In this document: positions 23,202 to 32,761 of the stretch, in pieces
Layout: each line of letters begins with the position of its first letter
Position numbering within the stretch: position 1 is the first letter of the stretch
Source: JAADEM01 sp965371855
GTDB taxonomy: Bacteria > Bacteroidota > Bacteroidia > Bacteroidales > Marinilabiliaceae
Reading direction: 5' to 3'
Assembly (NCBI GenBank): GCA_965371855.1
Contig: CBDUZZ010000050.1
Coordinates: forward strand, 1-34,613
Length of the DNA: 34,613 bases
Position numbers and translations under genes: made by a program
The notes under the pieces: generated by a model
Seen by the model: the letters and a program-made list of their open reading frames with translations, nothing else
Told to the model about the DNA's origin: nothing
Database searches by the model: none

Positions 23202-23837
23202 CTATTGATAATCTTTTATCATCCAAACAGAGAAAGCAACAATTACAAAAACAACAATTGCGACACCGGCAATTTTATTCATCCACCATAAACGCCTCAG
23301 GTTGATTTTAGTTTTAAAAAGATTAACCAACCCGGTAAGAATAAACCACCATGATGATGCCCCCACAAAAACTCCACCTATAAGCACCAACTGACCGAAC
23401 CAATTCCTGCTACCGGGAACAACTCCGAAACTGGCAAAAAATCCAAAAAACAGAAATATTGCCAGTGGGTTTGTTATTGTTAAAAGAAAGGTGGAAAAAA
23501 AATCCTGAATCAAATTACTGCTTTTATTCTTTTGCCTCCTTAGTTGAATAGCCGGATTGGTATAAAAAATCTTTAATCCCAGCCCTATTAACACCAACGC
23601 TCCAAAAATCTGTATCCATAACAACCTCGACTCAACAAAGCCCACAATGAAAGAGAGACTGTATGCAGCAATTACCGCGTAAATAGTATCGGAGAAAGCT
23701 GCACCAAGCCCTGAAGCAAAACCTGATATCCGCCCTTTATTCAATGTTCGCTGAATACACAGTACACCTATCGGCCCCAATGGAACCGAAGCTGCAAAAC
23801 CAATAATAATACCATCAATAATATAATGAATATCCAT
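23202..23837 (-). CDS. LysE/RhtB-family exporter
   Basis: The 211-residue membrane protein begins with GFAASVPLGPIGVLCIQRTL, the signature region of LysE/RhtB translocators, and has about six hydrophobic segments, with the conserved ITNPLAIFLFFGFFASFG. The family exports amino acids such as lysine, threonine or homoserine; substrate is not predictable from sequence. It is convergent with the thioesterase gene and divergent from the phosphate transporter. The 270-base divergent gap upstream shows no gene. Confidence 0.88.
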   Translation of the reverse strand: MDIHYIIDGIIIGFAASVPLGPIGVLCIQRTLNKGRISGFASGLGAAFSDTIYAVIAAYSLSFIVGFVESRLLWIQIFGALVLIGLGLKIFYTNPAIQLRRQKNKSSNLIQDFFSTFLLTITNPLAIFLFFGFFASFGVVPGSRNWFGQLVLIGGVFVGASSWWFILTGLVNLFKTKINLRRLWWMNKIAGVAIVVFVIVAFSVWMIKDYQ

Positions 23838-24125
23838 CTCTCAGTTCTAATATCAGGTACAACCTAACTTCAATAAGTACCCTGATTTATAAGATATAAT
23901 CAGGCATAAGCCCTTACATCTTCAAACAAATATTGCTTTACTGTTCAAAAATAGTGAAACCTTTTAGATAAAGTTATTAAACTTATTACAATAAGCACAG
24001 ATATCACATTGATTTTAACAAAATTTGGAAATATTTTATTTAGTTAACAATTTCTTAACATAGGCTTAAGATAAAAGAAACATTACCATTTTTATTAATG
24101 TCTATGTTTGTTGCCGGATAACTTA

Positions 24126-26405
24126 ATGAAACAAATCATGGAAAACATCTATTTAATTTTTGTCATTATTCTTTTCGTATTAGCTATTTCCGACCTTGTA
24201 GTAGGAGTTAGCAACGATGCAGTTAACTTTTTGAACTCAGCTATCGGAGCCAAAGCAGCTCCCTACAGAATTATTATGATAGTGGCAGCATTAGGAATAC
24301 TGATAGGAGCAACTTTTTCTACCGGTATGATGGAAGTTGCACGTAAAAGTATTTTTAATCCTCAGCAATTCTATTTCTCAGAGATTATGATAATATTTAT
24401 GGCAGTAATGCTAACCGATATTATTCTGCTTGATGTTTTTAATACTATCGGTCTACCTACATCCACAACCGTATCTATTGTTTTTGAACTATTAGGAGCT
24501 GCTACTGCCATAGCGATAATAAAGGTTTCATACAATCCGGATATTCCTGTTAGTGAATATATAAATTCAGCTAAAGCTCTTGCCATTATATCAGGTATAC
24601 TTCTTTCTGTGGTAATATCATTTATAGCAGGTGCAGGGGTACAATTTCTAACCAGGTTAACTTTTTCATTCAACTATACGAAACGTTTAAAATATATGGG
24701 TGCCATATGGGGGGGGGTAGCCATAACTGCAATCACATATTTTATTCTTGTTAAAGGTGCCAAAAGTGCATCATTCATGCATGATGACACAAAAAGATGG
24801 ATAAGTGAAAACGCAATGACCATAATCATATATAGTATGGTTGGCTGGACTGTTTTGCTTGCAGCTGTGAAAGCAATCTTTAAATTTGACATTCTTAAAC
24901 TTATAGTATTGGTTGGTACTTTTGCTTTGGCAATGGCTTTTGCAGGAAACGACCTGGTTAACTTTATAGGTGTACCATTAGCAGGATTTGAATCATTTAA
25001 GATTTTTCTTAATACTCCCGGAGCTTCACCCGATACTCTTTTAATGGACGGATTATCCGGTAAAATAAAAACAGATACCTATCTGCTAATTATTGCCGGA
25101 ATAATTATGGTTATAACACTATGGACATCCAGAAAAGCAAAATCGGTTATTAAAACTGAGCTGGGTTTAAGTCGCCAACATGAAGGAGAAGAAAGATTCG
25201 GATCCTCTTTTCTTTCTCGCTCATTAGTAAGAGGTGCCATAAACACTTCACAAGCTTTCAATAAAGTTTTACCTTCCGGTTTGATAAAATGGTTTGATAA
25301 ACAATTCGATTCTACAGAATCTGATAAAAAAAGAGACGAACTGGGAAAAGATGCACCGGCATTTGATATGATTAGAGCATCTGTTAATCTTGTTGTTGCC
25401 AGTATTATTATTTCTATAGCTACAAACTTCAAACTCCCATTATCAACTACTTATGTAACATTTATGGTTGCTATGGGTACCTCATTATCTGACCGTGCCT
25501 GGGGGCGTGAAAGTGCCGTTTACAGAATTACAGGAGTACTATCTGTTATAGCAGGTTGGTTTATGACAGCATTTACTGCATTTACTGTTGCATTTATTAT
25601 AGCAAATATTATTTACTTTGGAGGTATTACTGCAGTAATAGTACTTCTGATTACAGCTATATACTTCATTTACCGCTCACACACCCACTTCAACAAAAAA
25701 AACACAAAAGAATCAGAAATCAATGATCTTGAAATAGAAGAGGTTGATGGGCAAATCCTTTCATCTACAATACTTGACAAGTGTAAATTAAGTGTTTCAC
25801 AAATTATTAGAGAAGTTTCTTTTGTTTATAATGAATCGCTTAATTCATTTGAAGCCGAAGACAGAAAGAGATTAAAAGATATAACTAAAGAGGTTGAACA
25901 GATAAACAAAAAAACCAAGAAACTAAAAGACAATATCTTCTCAACAGTTAAAAAACTTCAGGAAGAAGATATCGATTCAGGCTTATATTATGTACAGGTT
26001 GCTGACTATATAAGAGAAGCAGCCCATTGCTTAACATTTATTACAAATCCATATTTTGAGCATATTGACAATAACCATAAAGTATTTACACCGGAACAAT
26101 TCAAAGAACTTAATGTAATTAAAAATGAAATTACATCCATTTTTGAGGATAGTGTAAAAATGATCGATACTTCAGGATTTAACAGTCTGGATGAACTTTT
26201 GGCAAAAGTACAGAACCTTATTAAACATTTAAGAAATTACAGGAAAGAGCAATTAAAGCGTATAAAGAATGAAAAAGCAAGTACAAAAGGAAGTTTACTA
26301 TATCTGAACATTTTACATGAAACACAAAATATGCTATTGCACCTTATTAATTTATTAAAAGCTCAACGAGATTTTGTAACTTTCAAGACAAATAATAAAA
26401 ATTGA
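24126..26405 (+). CDS. PiT-family phosphate transporter with PhoU-like cytosolic tail
   Basis: With the ATG at 24126 the protein has 759 residues, longer than plain PiT carriers. Paired PiT signatures are GVSNDAVNFLNSAIG and LPTSTTVSIVFELLG in the first half, and FAGNDLVNFIGVPLAG and LPLSTTYVTFMVAMG in the second. About ten or more membrane segments are followed by a hydrophilic tail (about 545-759) with the helical, coiled-coil pattern of PhoU/DUF47 proteins. The tail probably senses or regulates transport, a job usually done by a separate protein. It should take up phosphate with Na+ or H+. A TTG start at 24108 is less likely. It ends six bases before the porin gene, forming an operon. Confidence 0.92.
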   Translation: MKQIMENIYLIFVIILFVLAISDLVVGVSNDAVNFLNSAIGAKAAPYRIIMIVAALGILIGATFSTGMMEVARKSIFNPQQFYFSEIMIIFMAVMLTDIILLDVFNTIGLPTSTTVSIVFELLGAATAIAIIKVSYNPDIPVSEYINSAKALAIISGILLSVVISFIAGAGVQFLTRLTFSFNYTKRLKYMGAIWGGVAITAITYFILVKGAKSASFMHDDTKRWISENAMTIIIYSMVGWTVLLAAVKAIFKFDILKLIVLVGTFALAMAFAGNDLVNFIGVPLAGFESFKIFLNTPGASPDTLLMDGLSGKIKTDTYLLIIAGIIMVITLWTSRKAKSVIKTELGLSRQHEGEERFGSSFLSRSLVRGAINTSQAFNKVLPSGLIKWFDKQFDSTESDKKRDELGKDAPAFDMIRASVNLVVASIIISIATNFKLPLSTTYVTFMVAMGTSLSDRAWGRESAVYRITGVLSVIAGWFMTAFTAFTVAFIIANIIYFGGITAVIVLLITAIYFIYRSHTHFNKKNTKESEINDLEIEEVDGQILSSTILDKCKLSVSQIIREVSFVYNESLNSFEAEDRKRLKDITKEVEQINKKTKKLKDNIFSTVKKLQEEDIDSGLYYVQVADYIREAAHCLTFITNPYFEHIDNNHKVFTPEQFKELNVIKNEITSIFEDSVKMIDTSGFNSLDELLAKVQNLIKHLRNYRKEQLKRIKNEKASTKGSLLYLNILHETQNMLLHLINLLKAQRDFVTFKTNNKN

Positions 26406-26411
26406 TTTTCG

Positions 26412-27494
26412 ATGGTAAAAACACATAAAAAGAATAATTATTATAACAAAAGACATTTCAAGAAAACACTTATAAATACAATAATACTTTCTCTTACTAT
26501 ACTGTTAACAACAGGAATATATGTTAATGCACAAGAAGAATTCAAACCCCATGGTCAATTTGAAGGTAAAATATTCACCAATTTTAACATAGGTCTTACA
26601 AACGGTGATAAAACAAAAAACTTCGAACTAAAACGAGCATATTTCGGTTATAAATATGAATTTGCTCCTCATTTCAGTTCCAAGATCAGACTGGATGTAG
26701 GAGGTGCCGAATTTATTACACCGGAAATAAACAACCAATATGTGTTTTTTAAAACGGCTGCCGTATACTACAAAAAGGACAGAATAATGGTAGGTGTAGG
26801 ATTACAAGACACCTATCAGTTTAAGGTAGAGGAAAAATTATGGGGTAAAAGATATGTACTGCCTGCAATGCCGGATTACCAGAAGTTCAACTTCAGTGCT
26901 GATATTGGTATTGCTTTTGTATATAAACTTGACAATATGGATTTTGATTTCAGCTTTTTTAATGGTCAGGGATATAAACAGTTTGATGCAGATAATGCAT
27001 TCAGGACAAGTGTGGGTATCACTTCGTATTTTTTCCAGAAGAAACTGTTGTTCCGGGCATACGGCGATTACTCCACCGACAGCCTACACATGGCCTCTTT
27101 CACAGGTCTGGCAGGTTTAAAACTGAAAAACTTTTCGCTAGGCGCCGAATACACCTATCAGAAAAACTACATATATACCGACGGACATAACAGATGCGGT
27201 TACTCCATTTTCAGTCAATTTAATTTCACGCCTAAACTGGGTATATGGCTACGTATTGACGGGGTTTGGTCCGATTTCGATGAGTTAGCACCAAGCAACC
27301 CTAACTATGATGATAATATTGCATACATGAACAAATGGCTTAAAAAAGACGGCTTGTATGCTTACACAGGGGTTGAATACATTATCGTGCCAAAGCACCT
27401 GACAACAACAATCAACTACCGACATCACACACCTGACGGAACAGGAAACACAAATTCTGATTATATATATGTAAACCTTGAAGTGAAATGGTAA
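26412..27494 (+). CDS. Outer-membrane porin, phosphate-selective O/P-like
   Basis: The 360-residue protein has a signal peptide (hydrophobic 23-39, cleavage after VNAQ about residue 41) and then alternating strands ending in LEVKW, the terminal aromatic signal of outer-membrane barrels. The start of the mature part, FKPHGQFEGKIFTNFNIG, and KRAYFGYKYEFAPHFSSKI resemble the porin O/P family of the phylum. Being six bases behind a phosphate transporter, it likely lets phosphate cross the outer membrane. The family match is moderate, the topology strong. Confidence 0.82.
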   Translation: MVKTHKKNNYYNKRHFKKTLINTIILSLTILLTTGIYVNAQEEFKPHGQFEGKIFTNFNIGLTNGDKTKNFELKRAYFGYKYEFAPHFSSKIRLDVGGAEFITPEINNQYVFFKTAAVYYKKDRIMVGVGLQDTYQFKVEEKLWGKRYVLPAMPDYQKFNFSADIGIAFVYKLDNMDFDFSFFNGQGYKQFDADNAFRTSVGITSYFFQKKLLFRAYGDYSTDSLHMASFTGLAGLKLKNFSLGAEYTYQKNYIYTDGHNRCGYSIFSQFNFTPKLGIWLRIDGVWSDFDELAPSNPNYDDNIAYMNKWLKKDGLYAYTGVEYIIVPKHLTTTINYRHHTPDGTGNTNSDYIYVNLEVKW

Positions 27495-27550
27495 GTGATG
27501 TTTTTGAAGAATTGAAGAATTACAAAATCGATGACTGATTTATATGACCA

Positions 27551-27596
27551 CGATACACCAAAAAAGCCGCAACATTGCGGCTTTTTTGGTGTATCG
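27551..27596. terminator. Bidirectional terminator
   Basis: A perfect 22-bp inverted repeat around CA: arms CGATACACCAAAAAAGCC(GCAA) and (TTGC)GGCTTTTTTGGTGTATCG. The GCCGC/GCGGC core is flanked by A6 and T6, so it can end transcription from both sides, the porin on the plus strand and the LytTR gene on the minus strand. Confidence 0.95.
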
Positions 27597-27608
27597 TTTA
27601 ATAGTAAT

Positions 27609-28322
27609 TTATTTTGTAATCAAATTTATATCATCCATTAAATTATCTTTATAAGATTTTCCAATAGGAATAATTTTAGAGCCATTGTCATGCTTAATAA
27701 TTACTGAATTATCTTCTATCATCTTTATTTTGCTGATATTCACAATAAATGATCTATGAATGCGAACAAACTTTTCAGAAGGCATCTTTTCAGAAATGGC
27801 TTTCATTGTAAAGTGAATAGTATACTTATTACTAAAGGTAGTGACAATAACATAATTTTCCAATGCCTCTATCCATAATATATCATCATACTTCACCCGT
27901 ACAAGTGAGCTATTATTCTTGATAAATATTTCACTTCCTTCACTCCCAAATTTCTCTTTCTTATCAAATCGCTCTTTAGCTCTGTTTATAGCTTTTATAA
28001 AACGACCATACTGCACCGGTTTCAGCAAATAATCTGTAACATCAAACTCATAAGATTCAACGGCATACTTCTCTTTCGAGGAATAAATTATTACCTGGGG
28101 TAATTCATTCAACGATTTCAGGAAATCAATTCCTGACATTTCAGGCATCTCAATATCCAGAAAGATAATATGCACAGGGGGCACATCATCTTTTGACATA
28201 TTGTTTATTGCATCAACAGCACTAGAGTAAGAACCCACTAAACTCAGACCTTCAGTTTTCTCCACGAAATCCTCTATAATCCTGAGGGATAACTTGTCAT
28301 CATCAATTATTATACAATTCAT
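27609..28322 (-). CDS. LytTR-family response regulator
   Basis: With the ATG at 28322 the protein has 237 residues: a receiver domain (1-120) with Asp7-Asp8-Asp9, phospho-acceptor Asp56 in IIFLDIEMP and the LLKPV lysine, then a LytTR DNA-binding domain (about 135-235) with VRVKYDDILWIEALENYV and FVRIHRSFIVNI. A start ten codons upstream would lie inside the predicted promoter, so the shorter form is chosen. No histidine kinase is in the window, so it is an orphan here; in this phylum partners are often LytS-like kinases elsewhere. Confidence 0.93.
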   Translation of the reverse strand: MNCIIIDDDKLSLRIIEDFVEKTEGLSLVGSYSSAVDAINNMSKDDVPPVHIIFLDIEMPEMSGIDFLKSLNELPQVIIYSSKEKYAVESYEFDVTDYLLKPVQYGRFIKAINRAKERFDKKEKFGSEGSEIFIKNNSSLVRVKYDDILWIEALENYVIVTTFSNKYTIHFTMKAISEKMPSEKFVRIHRSFIVNISKIKMIEDNSVIIKHDNGSKIIPIGKSYKDNLMDDINLITK

Positions 28323-28337
28323 AAGAAAGCATTTGTT

Positions 28338-28368
28338 CAAAATTAAAAACAATCACTATTAAAACAAA
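28338..28368 (-). promoter_or_regulatory. Promoter of the LytTR regulator
   Basis: On the minus strand TTTG (28368-28365), exactly 19 bases, then TAATTTTG (28345-28338): a full match to the Bacteroidota promoter. The start site would fall about ten bases before the ATG at 28322. Confidence 0.75.
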
Positions 28369-28420
28369 TGATAACGCAAAATATTGTGCTCAAATTATCA
28401 CTTTTTTTCAAATATAGCCG

Positions 28421-29092
28421 CTATTTTTTCTCTCTGTAATATCTTTTCTCTAGCAATTCACTCTTCTTTACAGTTATTCTAAGCCAGTTTAAAAGTATTT
28501 CTTCAGATTCTTCTTTCGAAAGATACCAGTTTATTTTTGATTTTTTTAATTTAAAAACTAAATGATGCAAGATAATTGCAGCAGAAACAGAAATATTTAA
28601 ACTCTCGGTAAACCCATACATAGGAATCTTTAAAAACTCATCAGCATGTTCTGCCACTGTTTCTGAAATGCCTGTTAACTCAGTTCCAAATATTAATGCT
28701 GCTTTTCCGGCATTAATATCAAAATCTTCAAAGTCAATGTCATTTGAATGGGGAGTTGTAGCTACAATACGGTAACCATCAGCTTTCAACCTCTTAATTG
28801 CAATTAGGGTGTTATTGTAATGCTCATTATAATAGTTTAAAGATAACCACTTTGAAGCACCTTGTACTACATCAGGATTAATATTATACTCATTCTTATT
28901 TTCTATAATATGCACATCCTGAACCCCAAAACAATCACAAGTACGTAAAACAGCACTTGCATTCTGCGACTGATAAATATCTTCAAGGACAACAGTTAAA
29001 TACCTTGTACGGTTTCCCAATACTTGTTGTATCTGTTTAAAACGATTTTCTGTAATAACAGATGATAAATATTCTATTAATCCTTTTCCCAT
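28421..29092 (-). CDS. SpoU/TrmH-family RNA 2'-O-methyltransferase
   Basis: The 223-residue protein carries the three SPOUT motifs: QNASAVLRTCDCFGV near 45-59, LIFGTELTGIS in the middle and IPMYGFTESLNISVSAAI near the end, which make the knotted SAM site. The arrangement and the C-terminal helical tail resemble tRNA (Gm18) methyltransferase TrmH. It transfers a methyl group to a ribose 2'-OH, most likely of tRNA. The start is set at 29092 (MGKGLIEYL); three further codons upstream are possible. It lies behind HU but after a terminator. Confidence 0.9.
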   Translation of the reverse strand: MGKGLIEYLSSVITENRFKQIQQVLGNRTRYLTVVLEDIYQSQNASAVLRTCDCFGVQDVHIIENKNEYNINPDVVQGASKWLSLNYYNEHYNNTLIAIKRLKADGYRIVATTPHSNDIDFEDFDINAGKAALIFGTELTGISETVAEHADEFLKIPMYGFTESLNISVSAAIILHHLVFKLKKSKINWYLSKEESEEILLNWLRITVKKSELLEKRYYREKK

Positions 29093-29112
29093 TATAAACA
29101 ATCAGGTAAAAA

Positions 29113-29143
29113 CAAAAAAGAGAGTACAGTAAATGCACTCTCT
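29113..29143 (-). terminator. Terminator of the HU gene
   Basis: On the minus strand AGAGAGT and ACTCTCT pair (extendable by GC) and are followed by six T. It lies 25 bases after the HU stop, so HU is a single-gene unit between this and the promoter at 29494. Confidence 0.82.
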
Positions 29144-29168
29144 AAATATTTTCTTAAACTGAATAAAT

Positions 29169-29441
29169 CTAGTTAACAGAATCAGTCAGTTCACTACCAG
29201 CTTTAAATTTAACAACTTTCTTAGCAGGAATTTGAATTTCTGCACCTGTTTGAGGATTTCTTCCTGTACGTGCGCTTCTTTCAGAAACAGCAAAAGAACC
29301 GAATCCTACTAAAGCAACGCGATCTCCACCTTTAAGAGCACCACCTGTTACATTTATAAAAGCATCTAATGCTCTTTTAGCATCAGCTTTTGTTAAACCA
29401 GAATCACCAGCAATTGCATCGATTAATTGAGCTTTGTTCAT
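29169..29441 (-). CDS. hup: HU-family DNA-binding protein
   Basis: At 90 residues it is a standard HU/IHF histone-like protein. It starts MNKAQLIDAIA, has the VGFGSF saddle motif (near 46-51) and the arm with GRNPQTGAEIQIPA, whose Pro intercalates DNA. It compacts and bends DNA as a homodimer or with a paralogue. It has its own promoter and terminator. Confidence 0.97.
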   Translation of the reverse strand: MNKAQLIDAIAGDSGLTKADAKRALDAFINVTGGALKGGDRVALVGFGSFAVSERSARTGRNPQTGAEIQIPAKKVVKFKAGSELTDSVN

Positions 29442-29493
29442 AATAATTATAAATTTTAGGGTTAAAAACTATTTTTTTTTAATTTTCCTATTA

Positions 29494-29524
29494 CAAATAT
29501 AGATTTTTTATAGTATTTGCCAAA
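29494..29524 (-). promoter_or_regulatory. Promoter of HU
   Basis: TTTG (29524-29521), 19 bases, then TATATTTG (29501-29494) on the minus strand is a textbook Bacteroidota promoter. The leader to the ATG would be about 45 bases and AT-rich. Confidence 0.8.
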
Positions 29525-29690
29525 TATCACTGAAAAAAATTACATGAAAAAATCAAATAATTTTATAAATCTGCTCTTTTTCCACTATTTATGCGACTTT
29601 TTCAACAAATATTGAGTAAACTTATAACATATAAGGAATCTTTCAATATCTAATTTACTCTAAATAATATAAACTGACAATTTAATTTAT

Positions 29691-29816
29691 TTAAGTTGTT
29701 AAAGCCTGTATATGCATCATAAAATCATTAAGTGTATTGGCATATTCAGGTGATCCTATAATTGTAATACACTTCTGATCTACTCCATCAACAAATTCAA
29801 CAATATAGCAATTCAA
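29691..29816 (-). other. Possible small protein or gene remnant
   Basis: The 450-base gap between HU and the TPR/SPOR gene has no full gene. A 41-codon minus-strand frame reads LNCYIVEFVDGVDQKCITII, then GSPEYANTLNDFMMHIQALT and ends in TAA at 29691. Its composition looks like real protein, but only a TTG at 29816 could start it and an in-frame stop lies a few codons upstream. It may be a decayed end of a lost gene. No family recognised. Confidence 0.3.
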
Positions 29817-29855
29817 AGATTTAGCACTTTAACACTTTAATTAATATCGTTTGAA

Positions 29856-29886
29856 TTAGATAATATGCAATGATTGCTTAATTTTG
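29856..29886 (+). promoter_or_regulatory. Candidate promoter of the TPR/SPOR gene
   Basis: TTAG, 19 bases, TAATTTTG. The -7 element is a full match, the -33 has one mismatch. If used, the transcript starts near 29893, which would leave the ATG at 29896 almost leaderless and favour ATG 29926. Confidence 0.38.
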
Positions 29887-29895
29887 AGGGTTTCA

Positions 29896-32415
29896 ATGAA
29901 AATGAACATCAGACAAAACAGGATAATGATACATAAATACAACCTTATATTAACAGCACTTATGCTGCAAGGAATCCTTTTTGCTCAGGATTCTGCAGTA
30001 ACGCAAAAGTTAGCGCTTGAAACCTTCAGGCATGGAGAGTATTCTCAGGCATATGATATGTATAGCACATTAATTTCAAAATACCCTAAATATCCAAAAA
30101 TCAATTATTACTTTGGGATATGTGAATTAAAAACCAATCAACACATTTCTGGTGCTATAATGCATTTAAAATATGCTGCATTAAAAAGCGTAAGTAAGGA
30201 TGTATATTACTATCTGGGCCGGGCATACCAGTTAAACTATAACTTTAAGGAAGCTGTTTCAAGCTTTGAAAAATTTCTAAAATATGCCAAACCCGATGAT
30301 GTAAGAAGGGATAAGGCTGAGATTTATAAAAATGAATCTGAGGAGGGCAGTAATAAGTCTACAAAAATATTTTATTTACAAGTAGTTGGCAAAGACACAA
30401 TCTCTAAAGACATGCTTTTGTCGATGTATTATCCTGTAAAAGATGCGGGTTATATTCTATACAATAAAGATTTTTTTGAATCAGGAGTTGACCCTAATGG
30501 CATTCTTTACTTAACTGAACGTAGAGATGAAGTTTATTTCGCTATGCCTGGTGACAGTAATAATACTCTTGATATATTTAAAATGGAGAAATTGCTTGAC
30601 GGCTGGGGTGAACCTATCAATATAAAAGGAGTGAACTCAGATTATGATGACCTATATCCCTATCTTCATATAGATGGTGTTACACTCTATTTTTCTTCCA
30701 ACAGAGAAGGTGGGCTTGGAGGATATGATATATATAAAACTATTTATGATGCGGATAGTAAGTCATTCTCTGAACCTGCAAATTTGGGTATCCCATTTAA
30801 CTCACCCAAAGACGACTATTTCTTAGTAACCGATGAGTACACAGGAATTGCATGGTTTACCTCAAACAGGAACACAACAGGAAATCAGGTAATAGTGTAT
30901 CAGATAATATGGGACGAATCGGTAGTGAAAAACATGGTATATGAAGAAAATGATGTTAAAATTGCTGCAACAATGCCACTTCTTAAAGAGATTCCTGAAA
31001 AAATAAAAAAGATAAATCAGCAGCAATATAAATTAGGTAAACATTCAAACAGCAAAGCTCTGTTCGTTTTCAAAATAACAGATAATGTTACCTATACAGA
31101 TTTCATTCAGTTTCAAAACCGGGAAGCACTAATAACATTTAAAAAAGGATTCTTGTTACAACAAAAAAAGGATAGTTTATCCATTTTAATGAAAGAAAAA
31201 CGACGTAAATACTCTGAATCAAAGTTGCCGGATGAAAGAGAAAAACTGGTAAATGAAATACTTACACTGGAAAAACAGGTGTACGGATTAGACAGTAAAA
31301 TAAACGATTACTACTTCTCGGCAAAAAGTATAGAGAAACCCATTGTTGAAAAATTAATTATGCAGGGCACATATAATCTACCGGATAATACATCACAAGA
31401 GCCTACTGATATTACATATATTAATGAGATACTAATTCCGAAAGAGTATACATATTATACTGACGAAGAGTTTGAAAAACAACTTCAGAAACTTGACAGA
31501 ATGTATAGAAAGATATTTAAACCGGAAACTGTTGCACAATTAAAACATGCCGACTCATTATACGTTTGGGGAAATATAATATCACTTGAAGCATCGAAAT
31601 TACTTGAGCAATCAAACCGGCAGCCGGAAAACAAAGAGATTGTAATTTCATCCATTTTCAGGCAAAAAGATGATGACATTATTGAGACAGACCCATCGAC
31701 AGAATTAAGCCGTAAAGGTCAGTATCTAAAAAATAGTGCTCTGAAGCTTTATCACAACTCTCTTGATAAGAAATTCCGGATTTTCAGGGATAAAATAAAA
31801 GAAGTAATACTATCTCAACCCACAACTGATTTTACATTTCTTGAAGAACGCCAATCTGAAGCCAATGCATATTTCAGACAGGCAATTGACGATTTGGATA
31901 AAAGTATAACTTTTAATCCTGAGCAATTTGAAAAAGAAGGAGCCTTAAAAAGAGAAGCCGTAAATCTGCAGGAAGAAGCACTATTTATATATTTAGATTA
32001 TCTTGACGGGAATACAACTACCCTGGACTCAATAAGGAATAAGAAAACACATCAAGGTAAAGCTCAAAAATCAAATCAGGAGAATCAGAAAGGCAAAGAC
32101 GCCATAAAAGAGGATGCTATATCAGGAAAGAGTATTTCTGCTGAAATAAAAAACACCCTTGAATACCGTATTCAAATAGGAGTATTCAGAAATCATCCTA
32201 ATGCCGAAACATTAAAAAAGATTCCGCCGATAAGCAAAATCCCCATGCCTGACAAGGGGTTAACAAAATATTACTCAGGTCATTACACATCATATAAAGA
32301 AGCGGAAAAACATATAACTGATATTAGAGAAACAGGATTTACGGGTGCATTCATTGTTGCTTTTTACAACGGACAACAAATAAGTCTTGCTAAAGCAAAA
32401 GAACTAAACCAATAA
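29896..32415 (+). CDS. Exported TPR/PD40/SPOR-domain protein
   Basis: The protein of about 839 residues has an N-terminal signal peptide (MIHKYNLILTALMLQGILFA), TPR repeats over about 30-140 (ETFRHGEYSQAYDMYS, VYYYLGRAYQLNYNFKEAV), a beta-propeller part with PD40-like strands (LYPYLHIDGVTLYFSSNREG, GGYDIYK) at about 250-320, and long charged helices with coiled-coil character. A C-terminal SPOR domain begins at about 758 (YRIQIGVFRNHPNAETLKKI) and could bind denuded peptidoglycan glycan. TPR plus PD40 envelope proteins are common in this phylum, near gliding or secretion components, but usually end in an OmpA domain rather than SPOR. The likely place is the periplasm, at septa or cell wall. 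Start could be ATG 29896 or 29926. Confidence 0.85.
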   Translation: MKMNIRQNRIMIHKYNLILTALMLQGILFAQDSAVTQKLALETFRHGEYSQAYDMYSTLISKYPKYPKINYYFGICELKTNQHISGAIMHLKYAALKSVSKDVYYYLGRAYQLNYNFKEAVSSFEKFLKYAKPDDVRRDKAEIYKNESEEGSNKSTKIFYLQVVGKDTISKDMLLSMYYPVKDAGYILYNKDFFESGVDPNGILYLTERRDEVYFAMPGDSNNTLDIFKMEKLLDGWGEPINIKGVNSDYDDLYPYLHIDGVTLYFSSNREGGLGGYDIYKTIYDADSKSFSEPANLGIPFNSPKDDYFLVTDEYTGIAWFTSNRNTTGNQVIVYQIIWDESVVKNMVYEENDVKIAATMPLLKEIPEKIKKINQQQYKLGKHSNSKALFVFKITDNVTYTDFIQFQNREALITFKKGFLLQQKKDSLSILMKEKRRKYSESKLPDEREKLVNEILTLEKQVYGLDSKINDYYFSAKSIEKPIVEKLIMQGTYNLPDNTSQEPTDITYINEILIPKEYTYYTDEEFEKQLQKLDRMYRKIFKPETVAQLKHADSLYVWGNIISLEASKLLEQSNRQPENKEIVISSIFRQKDDDIIETDPSTELSRKGQYLKNSALKLYHNSLDKKFRIFRDKIKEVILSQPTTDFTFLEERQSEANAYFRQAIDDLDKSITFNPEQFEKEGALKREAVNLQEEALFIYLDYLDGNTTTLDSIRNKKTHQGKAQKSNQENQKGKDAIKEDAISGKSISAEIKNTLEYRIQIGVFRNHPNAETLKKIPPISKIPMPDKGLTKYYSGHYTSYKEAEKHITDIRETGFTGAFIVAFYNGQQISLAKAKELNQ

Positions 32416-32479
32416 TTAATTCAGTTACTGTTGGAATTGTATCATTTTTTTTATTTACTTTATGTAAAAGTTTTTTATC

Positions 32480-32758
32480 ATGGTATCGTTTAATAGAAAA
32501 AGCAAAAAAAGTGTTGAGCATTCTGATATAAAAAAAGAAGGCAACCACCTTATATTACATAACGATGAGGTTAACTCATTTAATTATGTAATTGATACAT
32601 TATGTGATATATGCAATCATAATGAAGCACAGGCCGAGCAATGTGCATTAATAACACATTACAAAGGCAAATGTGACATAAAAAAAGGTTCCCGGAAAGA
32701 TTTATCCATAATTAAAGAAAATTTACTCAAACGAAAATTATCAGTAACCATAGATTAA
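32480..32758 (+). CDS. clpS: ClpS-like Clp protease adaptor
   Basis: The 92-residue protein matches the ClpS fold: LHNDEVNSFNYVIDTL (27-42) corresponds to the HNDD(x)T start of ClpS, the helix EAQAEQCALITHYKGKCDI contains the conserved histidine-glycine region, and the end reads KENLLKRKLSVTI. ClpS hands N-degron substrates to ClpAP or ClpCP. It is the first gene of a tight run with nfeD and floA (3 and 6 bases apart). Confidence 0.85.
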   Translation: MVSFNRKSKKSVEHSDIKKEGNHLILHNDEVNSFNYVIDTLCDICNHNEAQAEQCALITHYKGKCDIKKGSRKDLSIIKENLLKRKLSVTID

Positions 32759-32761
32759 ATT

